DNA from: Candidatus Bathyarchaeota archaeon
GTDB taxonomy: Archaea > Thermoproteota > Bathyarchaeia > Bathyarchaeales > DTEX01
Direction of reading: 5' to 3'
Assembly: GCA_018396975.1 (NCBI GenBank)
Contig: JAGTQA010000010.1
Coordinates: forward strand, 1-44,973
Length of the DNA: 44,973 nucleotides
This document shows, piece after piece, positions 9,376-18,268 of this stretch. A program made the translations under genes and the position numbers. Numbering within the stretch: the first letter of the stretch is position 1; every line of letters starts with the position of its first letter. The notes beneath the pieces are model-generated. The model did no database searches. It was not told the origin of the DNA and saw only the letters and a program-made list of their open reading frames with translations.

Positions 9376-10656
9376 ATGTTTCCATCACCAATAATACATG
9401 ATGTTTTATGTAGGGTTGAGAGGCTAAGGTCTGAGCTAATCTCGGTTACGTCCAACCTCATAAGGTTTCAGACAATCTCCCCACCCAGTAACACAGCTGA
9501 GTGTGCAGAATACGTTAAATCATATTTTGAGGGGGCCGGATTAGAAGTCTCGCTTCACGCTAGGGAAAAAGGCAAGGTGAACGTGCACGCTAGGCTTTCT
9601 GGAGGGAGAGGCAAGAGGATAGTTTGGCTGGGACATCTAGATGTTGTCCCAGCTGGGATGCAAGAGAAGTGGATCCACGATCCATTCAGCGGCGTCCTAG
9701 AGGGCGATAAGGTTTATGGTAGGGGCTCAAGCGATATGAAGGGTTCATGTGCAGCTGCCATGATCGCCGCTAAGGTTCTAAGCGATGTTGAGAGTGAGAG
9801 TAGAGCCACTGTTGATTTTTGGTTTACCTGCGATGAGGAGGTTGGCTCGCCCAATGGAACCCGCTGGCTGATCAGTAAGGGCCTAATACGCGGCGATGTA
9901 TGCTTAATAGGCGACTCTCTCAGCAGAGAGCCAGCAAGGGAACCCTACGTTGACGTTGGCTGTAGGGGTTACATCCGTTTACGCCTAAAAGCCTTTGGAA
10001 GAACAGCTCATGGAAGCATGCCATTCTACGGAGACAATGCAATAGACAAGTTGCTCCGAGCGATTGAGAGAGTTAGGGAGATCGGCAACTATAAGCTTAG
10101 CTTACCAGCAGAATTAAGTGAACCCATCAGATTGAGCATAGAGTATCTTTTATCGCGTGGGGAGCTCACAGAAAGCCAGAAGAACATGATAGAGAGGGCA
10201 TTTGACTATCCAACAGTTAGCCTCACAATGATAAGCGGCGGGATAAAGGTTAACGTCATACCAGACTATGCCGAGGCATCGTTTGATATAAGGGTTTCAC
10301 CCGGAACCAGCCCGGAGGCCCTCACCGAGCGGATCCAAAACCTTCTCGATGACTATAGGGCTATGGGTGTTGAAGCCGAAATAATAGGTCTGGAGGGCGG
10401 ATACTATGAGCGGTGGGACTCCGAGTTCGCCCTAGGCCTAAGGAGAGCTGTTGAGATCGTGACCGGGATCCAGCCTAAACCAAAGATTCTTCTGGGGGCA
10501 ACCGATGCTGTGCCAGTAAAGAGGGCTCTTGGGATTCCATGTCTAGGTTTCGGCGCTGGCATAGAGGAACTCGCCCACGCCCCCAATGAATATGTTACGG
10601 TGGATGGACTTCTCTCAGCCGCTAAGGTCTATGCTATTCTGCCGCTACTATTCTAG
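9376..10656 (+). CDS. M20 family metallopeptidase/deacylase (ArgE/DapE-like)
   Basis: 'VWLGHLDVVPAG', 'GRGSSDMKGSCAA', 'CDEEVGSPNGT' metal and catalytic motifs. Confidence 0.85.
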   Translation: MFPSPIIHDVLCRVERLRSELISVTSNLIRFQTISPPSNTAECAEYVKSYFEGAGLEVSLHAREKGKVNVHARLSGGRGKRIVWLGHLDVVPAGMQEKWIHDPFSGVLEGDKVYGRGSSDMKGSCAAAMIAAKVLSDVESESRATVDFWFTCDEEVGSPNGTRWLISKGLIRGDVCLIGDSLSREPAREPYVDVGCRGYIRLRLKAFGRTAHGSMPFYGDNAIDKLLRAIERVREIGNYKLSLPAELSEPIRLSIEYLLSRGELTESQKNMIERAFDYPTVSLTMISGGIKVNVIPDYAEASFDIRVSPGTSPEALTERIQNLLDDYRAMGVEAEIIGLEGGYYERWDSEFALGLRRAVEIVTGIQPKPKILLGATDAVPVKRALGIPCLGFGAGIEELAHAPNEYVTVDGLLSAAKVYAILPLLF

Positions 10657-10661
10657 CCAGT

Positions 10662-12065
10662 TCAGTTGGATCGGCTCTTAACCCGCTCCCTCTCCCTACT
10701 CATTATCTCGTTGGCGACTATAACTCCGCTTGCACTCGCCTGTATGAGGCTACGAGTTACCCCAGCTCCATCGCCTATCGTGAATAGGTTCTTTATTCTG
10801 GTCTCTAGGCTCTCGCTAAGCTCCAGCCTTGAAGAGTAGAATTTCACCTCAACCCCATAGAGTAGAGTGTCCTTCGAGTATATTCCCGGCGCAACCTTAT
10901 CTAGGGCCATCAGCATCTCCTTAATATCCGTTAGGTATCTATATGGTAGGACGAAGCTTAGGTCTCCTGGCGTTGCCACCTTAAGAGTTGGCTTAACAAC
11001 GCTCCGATTTATGCGCTCCTCAGTAGATCTCCTTCCAATCTCTAGGTCTCCTAGGCGCTGTATAATTACGCCGCCACTTAATAGATTGGCCAGCCTAGCA
11101 ATATATTCACCATACGCTATCGGCTCCCTAAAGGGGTAGGTGAAAGATGTGCTAACGAGCACGGCAAAGTTTGTGTTCTCAGTCTTCCTCTCAGCGTAGC
11201 TCTGCCCATTAACGCTTATAACTCCACCATAGGATTCTGTGATGACCTCACCATACGGGTTTACACAGAAAGTTCTAACCTGATCATCAAAGGCCTTAGA
11301 GTAATATATGAACTTTGGCTCATACAGCACATTTGTGAGCTCCTCCATTGTTACGGCTAGAACCTCAACCCTAACTCCAACATCAACTGGATTATTAAGG
11401 GTTTTAAGGCCTAGGGACTGAGCCTCACTCTTAAGCCACTCAGCACCGCTTCTACCCGGGGCAACAATAACGTATTTACCATAAATTTTCTCGCCATCGG
11501 CAGTCTCGACGCCCCTAGCAACACCATTCTTAACGAGTAGGCTCTTAACCTCGGTTCTCGTCCTCACCTCAACCCTATTATTTAAGTCACGGCGCATTCT
11601 CTGAAGAACCTCAGCGCACTTTTCCGTCCCAAGATGCCGAATCTTCTGCCTAACAAGAATTAAACCAGCTAAGGCAGCCTTACGCTCTATGCGCTCAACC
11701 TCATCCAGATCCTCACCATAAACCTTCTGCGCTCCACCACTATAACTCGCATATATGCTGTCAACATAATTTATTAGCTTTAGGAGCCTATCTTCACCCA
11801 CATACTCGCTCAGCCAACCCCCAACGGATGTTGATATCGTGAGCTTCCCATCACTAAAGGCTCCAGCCCCACCCCAGCCCGAGAGTAGGGAGCACGGCTC
11901 ACAGTTCACGCATCCAAGCCCCCTAGTTGCAGGGCACCTACGCTTATCGATATCCGGCCCCTTCTCAAGCATAATAATGTTAAGGTCAGTGTTCTTTGCA
12001 AGTTCAAGCGCCGAGAATATTCCAGCTGGACCGGCACCAACAATTATCACATCATATTGCTGCAA
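10662..12065 (-). CDS. FAD-dependent dehydrogenase (COG2509-like)
   Basis: 'YDVIIVGAGPAGIFSALELAK', 'GWGGAGAFSDGKLTIS', C-terminal 'FTIGDGAGVTRSLIQASASG'. ORF extends to 12131; TTG at 12065 directly before LQQYDVIIVG is the likelier start. Confidence 0.8.
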   Translation of the reverse strand: MQQYDVIIVGAGPAGIFSALELAKNTDLNIIMLEKGPDIDKRRCPATRGLGCVNCEPCSLLSGWGGAGAFSDGKLTISTSVGGWLSEYVGEDRLLKLINYVDSIYASYSGGAQKVYGEDLDEVERIERKAALAGLILVRQKIRHLGTEKCAEVLQRMRRDLNNRVEVRTRTEVKSLLVKNGVARGVETADGEKIYGKYVIVAPGRSGAEWLKSEAQSLGLKTLNNPVDVGVRVEVLAVTMEELTNVLYEPKFIYYSKAFDDQVRTFCVNPYGEVITESYGGVISVNGQSYAERKTENTNFAVLVSTSFTYPFREPIAYGEYIARLANLLSGGVIIQRLGDLEIGRRSTEERINRSVVKPTLKVATPGDLSFVLPYRYLTDIKEMLMALDKVAPGIYSKDTLLYGVEVKFYSSRLELSESLETRIKNLFTIGDGAGVTRSLIQASASGVIVANEIMSRERERVKSRSN

Positions 12066-12155
12066 GGCGGATCCTTCCAAAAACAGACTACAATAAACAA
12101 CCAAAATATATTCTTTCCCAAAACAGACCATTATACACCATCATATATTGCCAAG

Positions 12156-12199
12156 TAATAGAGTAGGGGAGAGGCTGCTCCGAAAGATAGGGAGGTATC
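12156..12199 (+). repeat. Intergenic repeat, copy 1
   Basis: TAATAGAGTAGGGGAGAGGCTGCTCCGAAAGATAGGGAGGTATC; shares a 17-nt exact block plus flanking similarity with 25649-25695 (minus). Confidence 0.6.
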
Positions 12200-12216
12200 A
12201 ACTGGAAGAAAAACAT

Positions 12217-12615
12217 TTAACCATAGAAGGACGGCTTATCACGTGGGATCTCCCGCATCTGCTGCTCAGCAGCCTTCCTAGCATCCTCAAGTAGGCTATC
12301 GAATGTCTCATCTAGCTCAGAGATGTAGGATTCAAGTGCCTCTATATAGAGTAGTAGGGCCCTAATTAGGTCGCTCACACTATTGCTGTAATCTAAAATT
12401 ACGCTTAAAAAGTCTATCTCCCTCCTATCTTTATCCTCAGAGTCCATCTCCCTCTTCAGATCCTCAATCATCTTGTAAAGGCATTTCTCCTCAACCCTAA
12501 AGAGGTCGGATTTAAGACTCACATAGGCCTTTAAGCTCTCCAAGGTCTTCTTTATTGATTTCCTTCCAATCGGCTCGATAGGCTCGGTCAAGCCGATAAC
12601 CCCGCAGCCAACCAA
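12217..12615 (-). CDS. Hypothetical helical/coiled-coil protein
   Basis: ORF track; helical composition; no family recognised. Confidence 0.55.
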   Translation of the reverse strand: MVGCGVIGLTEPIEPIGRKSIKKTLESLKAYVSLKSDLFRVEEKCLYKMIEDLKREMDSEDKDRREIDFLSVILDYSNSVSDLIRALLLYIEALESYISELDETFDSLLEDARKAAEQQMREIPRDKPSFYG

Positions 12616-12832
12616 TCTAAAGGAGTTTAGGCGCCGAGAAGGATTATATTATTTGTTAATAGGCTCATGTATCTCCGAAACTTTCACCCATAGTTATGTA
12701 GTCCGCCATTAAGAGCCAAATATGACATATTCCATATCGAACCACACAGATTGAAACCGCACACTTTTAAACGAAGAATAACCTTTTAAGGCCAAACAAA
12801 AATTAAGTGGAAACATTACACATCTCAGTAGA

Positions 12833-13324
12833 ATGGGGCAAAATAGAATGGCAGATGGGCATGAAAGCAGATGGGCGGAGAGAAAGATTTCGCCGAGAAG
12901 GCTTTATCCAGATAGGCCGCTGGTTGGAGTTGGCGCGCTAGTCCAGATGGAGAATAAAATCCTACTAATTCAGAGAGCGGATGAGCCTGGAAAAGGACTT
13001 TGGTCGATACCTGGGGGCCTAGTTGAGGTTGGTGAAACCCTTAGGGACGCGGTCAGACGGGAGGTTGAGGAGGAAACTGGCATACCTATTGAGGTGGGCG
13101 AGCTCATAGATGTTATGGAAAATATTGTCCGCGACGAGGATGGAAGGGTTAAATTCCATTATGTGCTCATAGATTTCAGGGCTAAGCCGGCATCAGAAAA
13201 GATCGAGTTGAAACCATCATCTGAGGTATTAGGAGCATGCTGGTTCACACCCGAAGAAATAAGGAAACTACCATTAACTCAAACGGTTAGGCGGCTCCTC
13301 AGAAAGATCGGCATACAAGTATAG
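12833..13324 (+). CDS. NUDIX hydrolase
   Basis: NUDIX box 'GGLVEVGETLRDAVRREVEEETGI'. Confidence 0.9.
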   Translation: MGQNRMADGHESRWAERKISPRRLYPDRPLVGVGALVQMENKILLIQRADEPGKGLWSIPGGLVEVGETLRDAVRREVEEETGIPIEVGELIDVMENIVRDEDGRVKFHYVLIDFRAKPASEKIELKPSSEVLGACWFTPEEIRKLPLTQTVRRLLRKIGIQV

Positions 13325-13349
13325 CTAGAAAAATCCGGCGGCTCCCTCA

Positions 13350-16052
13350 CTACATAAACTGCTCAAGCCTAGTCAGCCCAATTATCTCATCAAACTCGAG
13401 GTTCAGCGCATCGAGTATTTGGTCGAATGTTGACCTTAAATATCCAATATACTTATCTACATCTATCTCCTTTGATGTTGCCAGCTGAACTGGCTTAACA
13501 AATGGCTCCTTAGTAACCTTTACGAACCTTATTGTGTCCCCAGCCTTAAGCTCAATCCCCTTCGCCTGCAATATATAGGCTGCCTTAACATGCTGCGGGG
13601 TAGTTTTGTCATAGGCCCCTGGAACCTTTCCTAAAACAACCTCAAAAGCCAGATCATTTATGTCCTCCCACTCGCGATTCTTAAGCTTCATATAGCACTC
13701 ACGTACAGTCTTCTCGATATCCCTCTTTGCAAACTCAAACTCCGCTGGCGTTTTAACGCGGCTCAATATATCCTCAATCTTATCGAAGTATCTTTTTATA
13801 AAGAGGGGTATGTGCCTCTTCTTGCCCGTGAGACCCTTAACATCAACGGTTCCATCCTCGAGAACACCCAAATAATTCTTCTTCCTAGAACTTAAGACAG
13901 CGTATCTATAATATTTGTCGACCTCAAGCTCCATCCCTAGGGCCTCCTCAGCCCACTCAGATAGGGCCTTAACCTGCTCCTGAGATGGATTCTTAAGGAA
14001 TAAGCTGTCCGTGTCACCATATATCACTTCAATCCCAAGCTCATGAGCCCTCTTTATCGTCTGCGTGATTATGCTCCGGCCTATGGCTGATGTCGCCTCG
14101 GCGGCTGGCGGACAGTATAGGTCGAAGACCTCAGCCCCAAAAACCCCATAGGAGGCATTTAAGATAACCTTTAAAGCGCTCTGGATCACATTATACCAGT
14201 CCCTCTGCTCGCTTGGAAGGGACTTATCCTTAGCCTTAGGCTTATACCATTTAACCCTCAAATCCCTAAGTGAACCTATAAGCGCACTCTCCAAAGCCCT
14301 ATGCTTCCGACATATCCAATGCGGTGTCTCCGGAACGACATTGCTCCTACACTCCTCATGGACGCAGCGAACTGTCTGATAGCCCAAATTATAAACCTTG
14401 ATTATTGATGGGTATAGGCTCTGAAAGTCCATGACAGCAACATTGAAGTGCACGCCCGGTATAGGCCTAACAACAATGGCGCCCATATACTTCTTGCCCT
14501 TAATTATTGCCCTAGTAGCTGTTGTTCCCCTCACAGCGATTATATCATCGCTATTAGGTATTAGCATATTCCTCCTACGATGCTCATACTGCATGAAACT
14601 GCGAATCCACTTTGATACACCCTGCCGGCTAACATCCTCCATCGGCATCCGACTAATCCTAGTCAGGACTATGAGGAGCTTCATCACAAGCTCATCGTTA
14701 TAGGATGTTAGGGCGTATGTTAGCTCAGCATCGTTTAGGCAGTATCTGGCAAGCTCACTATACGATAGCTCAGAGACAGGCTTTGTAAGCTCAATCTTTG
14801 ATCTTCCAAGAAGGGCCCGCGCAACCTCATCGAGGGTTACATTACGATACTTCTGCCCAAAGGCATATATCTGAATGGACCTGTTCAGGAAAAACCTATA
14901 GAGGTCTATGTGAACGCCATATTTGAGGAGGCAAATCTTCTGCCCCCTCTCTATTGGAACATCCCTCTTGGCAAAGCCCAGATTCTTGGCCCTATGGTAA
15001 AGATAGTTTAGGTCGAAGTCATCGCCATTAAATGTTATCACAAAGGGGTAATCATTTAAGGCGTTGAAGATCGACTGAAGCAAATCCCTCTCTGAAGTAT
15101 AGAATTCGATGGAGACATCACTTGGAAAGTCCATCTCACCCTCCTCAACACCTCCCCGCCTCAAGAGTAGAACTCTCTTCTTACCATCTGAACCGACCAA
15201 TGAGGCGCATATAACTGGCTGTGAGGCTTCCTCCGGATCCGGGACTCGTGTAGCAACTGGCGAATAAACTTCTATGTCAAGGGCGACCCGACGCATCTTC
15301 GGGGCTGGATACTCTAGGAGCCTAGCCCAGAACTCTAGATATGGCAGAAGATCGCTGCTTTCGCCCCTAAAGAACTCATCAACAATCTTTCTAATGTTTT
15401 TCTCGGAATCATCATGAGAGTATGGGATCAGCTTACCATTCTCAATCTTGTAGGGCATGCCCGGCTGAAGGGCTCTATCATAAATGTAGCACTGATAATA
15501 TTTGATCGCGGCCTCCCAAACCTTAACATCCCTACTATTGCCGAAAACAAGCGGATAATCCTCCGGTATAATATCTCTTAAGCAGCCTCTAGGCCGACCT
15601 CCGATCGCAAGTGGATCTTTAGCAACAACCTTCGTCACCTTAATATTTCGGTCGTAGAGGGCATCATACTTCTCAACAACCTCAAAGTGGTCGAAGCTTG
15701 GATGATTAACAACCCTTTCAAGCTTCTCAAGCTCCTCCGGTGGGACATTCGTCAGCAAATAGGGTCTATGGCCAGTATTATCATACCAGAAGTATATGCG
15801 CTGCGAAGTTGGCTCATAAAGTTTTAGGTATACTACACCCCTCGATCCATCATAGCCTGCCGAAACAAGATATGATGGCGGCAGATTAGCTGGAGCCAGC
15901 TCCCCCCCAGCTTCCTCTACCACCATCTCCTCTTGCTCCTCACCCTCCTCTAGGAAATTATCCGGACTAGTAGATACATTACTCTCGATCTCCGAGGATT
16001 CCTTAAACAGGCTATAGAATTCGTCTAGGCTTCTCTGCTTTTTCTGCAGCAT
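13350..16052 (-). CDS. polB: Family B DNA polymerase, PolB1-like
   Basis: Exo 'ALDIEVYSP', 'TFNGDDFDLNYL', 'YCLNDAELTY'; Pol 'MDFQSLYPSIIK', 'KVILNASYGVFG', 'YGDTDSLF'. Confidence 0.95.
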   Translation of the reverse strand: MLQKKQRSLDEFYSLFKESSEIESNVSTSPDNFLEEGEEQEEMVVEEAGGELAPANLPPSYLVSAGYDGSRGVVYLKLYEPTSQRIYFWYDNTGHRPYLLTNVPPEELEKLERVVNHPSFDHFEVVEKYDALYDRNIKVTKVVAKDPLAIGGRPRGCLRDIIPEDYPLVFGNSRDVKVWEAAIKYYQCYIYDRALQPGMPYKIENGKLIPYSHDDSEKNIRKIVDEFFRGESSDLLPYLEFWARLLEYPAPKMRRVALDIEVYSPVATRVPDPEEASQPVICASLVGSDGKKRVLLLRRGGVEEGEMDFPSDVSIEFYTSERDLLQSIFNALNDYPFVITFNGDDFDLNYLYHRAKNLGFAKRDVPIERGQKICLLKYGVHIDLYRFFLNRSIQIYAFGQKYRNVTLDEVARALLGRSKIELTKPVSELSYSELARYCLNDAELTYALTSYNDELVMKLLIVLTRISRMPMEDVSRQGVSKWIRSFMQYEHRRRNMLIPNSDDIIAVRGTTATRAIIKGKKYMGAIVVRPIPGVHFNVAVMDFQSLYPSIIKVYNLGYQTVRCVHEECRSNVVPETPHWICRKHRALESALIGSLRDLRVKWYKPKAKDKSLPSEQRDWYNVIQSALKVILNASYGVFGAEVFDLYCPPAAEATSAIGRSIITQTIKRAHELGIEVIYGDTDSLFLKNPSQEQVKALSEWAEEALGMELEVDKYYRYAVLSSRKKNYLGVLEDGTVDVKGLTGKKRHIPLFIKRYFDKIEDILSRVKTPAEFEFAKRDIEKTVRECYMKLKNREWEDINDLAFEVVLGKVPGAYDKTTPQHVKAAYILQAKGIELKAGDTIRFVKVTKEPFVKPVQLATSKEIDVDKYIGYLRSTFDQILDALNLEFDEIIGLTRLEQFM

Positions 16053-16166
16053 CTCAACCTATCCAAAAATCAATATGTGATTTGGTGGATTTAAAACTTC
16101 TGAATTGGATAATCTTTTAAGCAATTCCATCCTTATATAGGGGCGACTAGGCTATAGCAGGATAGC

Positions 16167-16856
16167 ATGGTGCCGGATTTGGCAGTTGTTCAGCAAGACC
16201 TCTCATGGCTTGAGCAGCTCAATACGTGGCTGAGGGATATTGCCATGCAATATGGTTACTTAGGCATATTTATCGCAAGCTTCCTAGGAGCAGCATCAAT
16301 AATAATCCCCATACCATACACAGTGCTAATCTTTATGATGGGGGGAATATTAGACCCCATTCTGTTAGCCCTGTCATCCGGCGCCGGCGCAACCCTAGGA
16401 GAATTCTTCGGTTACATGATAGGGTATTATGGTAGAGCCATTATAAGCGATGAACGGAAAAGGAAAATGGATTACATGTTGAGGGTCTTCAGCCGCTATG
16501 GTCTAATAGCAATCTTCTTATTCGCTCTGACACCGCTCCCAGATGACCTTCTCTTCATACCCCTCGGACTCATGCATTATAGCTTCATTAAGGCCTTCAT
16601 ACCATGCTTGATTGGGAAGATAACGATGGGACTTATATTGGCCTATGGTGGGCGGCTTTCAATAGATATCATAAAGACATTCTTCGGCGGCGAGGAGGGA
16701 AGCGTATGGGTAATGATCACATTAACAATCCTGCTAATTATAGTAGTCATTGTGATGCTGAGAGTAGATTGGGAAAAAATCCTTATTTTATTGGAGGAGA
16801 AAGATAGAAGAGGAAAAGTCAAGGGCACAGTAGAAAGTCCTAAGAAAAACACATAA
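16167..16856 (+). CDS. DedA/VTT-domain membrane protein
   Basis: 'GYLGIFIASFLGAASIIIPIPYTVLIFMMGG', 'ALTPLPDDLLFIPLGLMHYSFIKAFIPCLIGK'. Confidence 0.8.
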   Translation: MVPDLAVVQQDLSWLEQLNTWLRDIAMQYGYLGIFIASFLGAASIIIPIPYTVLIFMMGGILDPILLALSSGAGATLGEFFGYMIGYYGRAIISDERKRKMDYMLRVFSRYGLIAIFLFALTPLPDDLLFIPLGLMHYSFIKAFIPCLIGKITMGLILAYGGRLSIDIIKTFFGGEEGSVWVMITLTILLIIVVIVMLRVDWEKILILLEEKDRRGKVKGTVESPKKNT

Positions 16857-16914
16857 ACAGAATCTCCCCCGCAAATATAAATAAGCCTAAACACTTAGAA
16901 AAATTGTAGAGAGA

Positions 16915-18258
16915 TTGAGGCTTCTGAAAGATATGAGAGTAATAGCCGACTTACACATACACAGCAAGTATAGTAGGGCCACAAGTGCCAACATGAACAT
17001 CTCCGAGATAACCCACTTCTCAAAAATTAAGGGCTTAACACTTATTGGAACGGGCGATTTTACACACCCAAAGTGGCTTAGAGAACTCAAAGACAACCTT
17101 ATTGAGGTTCAAGGAACAGGTCTATACAAGCCTGCGAGCATACCTGAGGCCGAGGTCTGGTTCATGATAACCGGCGAGGTCTCAACAGTCTTCACCTTTA
17201 ATGGTGAGACGAAGAAAGTCCATCATGTAATATTGGTTCCCAGCATTGAGGTGGCGGAGCAGATAAATGATCGACTATCCAAGTATGGGGATTTGGAGGT
17301 TGATGGCAGGCCAACATTAGATATGTCAGCACCACACCTAGTTGAGGAGGTAATGGAGGTTTCAAGAGATAATATGGTTTTCCCAGCGCATGCATGGACG
17401 CCGTGGTTCAGTGTCTTCGGAGCCTTTAGTGGCTTCGATAGGATGGAGGACTGCTATCAAGACATGACTAAACATATACATGCCCTAGAAACGGGTTTAT
17501 CCTCAAACCCTCCAATGAACTGGCGCCTAAGCGCCCTAGACAAGTTCACACTACTCTCTAACAGCGATTCCCACTCGAGCTGGCCATGGAGAATTGGGCG
17601 TGAGGCTAACCTCTTTGAGCTTGAGCATTTAACCTACTGGAACATAATAAATTCAATTAGGAGTAAGGATGCAAGGATTTTAAGATTAACGATCGAAACC
17701 GACCCGGCATACGGAAAATATCACTGGACTGGACACAGGACTTGCGGAGTCTCACTCCCCCCTGAGGAAGCCATAAAACTTGGAAATAAGTGTCCGGTCT
17801 GTCATAGGAGACTCACTAAGGGCGTTGAGCAACGGGTTGAGGAGCTTGCCGATAGATCCTATGGTTTTAAGCCTCCGGGTTCACCGGACTACATACACCT
17901 CCTCCCCCTCTCTGAGGTCATATCTGCCGTTATAGGTGCCAACTCACCGAACTCTCAAAAGGTCTGGAACATATATAATGCCCTAATATCGCGCTTCGGC
18001 AACGAATTCAATGTTTTATTAGACGCCAGCTTCGATGATATTGCCAAGGTAACCAATCCATTAATTGCCGAGGCAATTATGCGGGTTCGGAAGGGAAAGG
18101 TTAAAGTTGTACCGGGCTATGATGGTGTCTATGGACAGATAATAATTTTTCCAGAAAGAGGCGAGGGTATGGCTAGGGCGTCTGATGAGGAGGCTGAAAG
18201 AAGAACTAGGGGGGAAGAAAAGGGGGCGGGACAAAGATCATTAGTGGATTTTTTCTAG
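16915..18258 (+). CDS. endoQ: Endonuclease Q (PHP domain plus zinc finger)
   Basis: 'VIADLHIHSKYSRATSANMNISEI', 'GTGDFTHPKWL', 'SNSDSHSSWPWRIGREANLF', zinc-finger 'CGVSLPPEEAIKLGNKCPVCHRRLTKGV'. N-terminus may start at the internal Met 'MRVIADLH'. Confidence 0.85.
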   Translation: MRLLKDMRVIADLHIHSKYSRATSANMNISEITHFSKIKGLTLIGTGDFTHPKWLRELKDNLIEVQGTGLYKPASIPEAEVWFMITGEVSTVFTFNGETKKVHHVILVPSIEVAEQINDRLSKYGDLEVDGRPTLDMSAPHLVEEVMEVSRDNMVFPAHAWTPWFSVFGAFSGFDRMEDCYQDMTKHIHALETGLSSNPPMNWRLSALDKFTLLSNSDSHSSWPWRIGREANLFELEHLTYWNIINSIRSKDARILRLTIETDPAYGKYHWTGHRTCGVSLPPEEAIKLGNKCPVCHRRLTKGVEQRVEELADRSYGFKPPGSPDYIHLLPLSEVISAVIGANSPNSQKVWNIYNALISRFGNEFNVLLDASFDDIAKVTNPLIAEAIMRVRKGKVKVVPGYDGVYGQIIIFPERGEGMARASDEEAERRTRGEEKGAGQRSLVDFF

Positions 18259-18268
18259 GAGAATAGAT

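Noticed and set aside
14300-14400. Cys/His cluster in PolB1 (CVHEECRSNVVPETPHWICRKHR) as a novel zinc insertion
   Set aside because: I believe comparable insertions occur in other archaeal PolB1 sequences, so I do not claim novelty without alignment.
16070-16160. C/D-box-like pattern GTGATTT...CTGA upstream of the DedA-like gene
   Set aside because: No usable C' or D box and wrong spacing.
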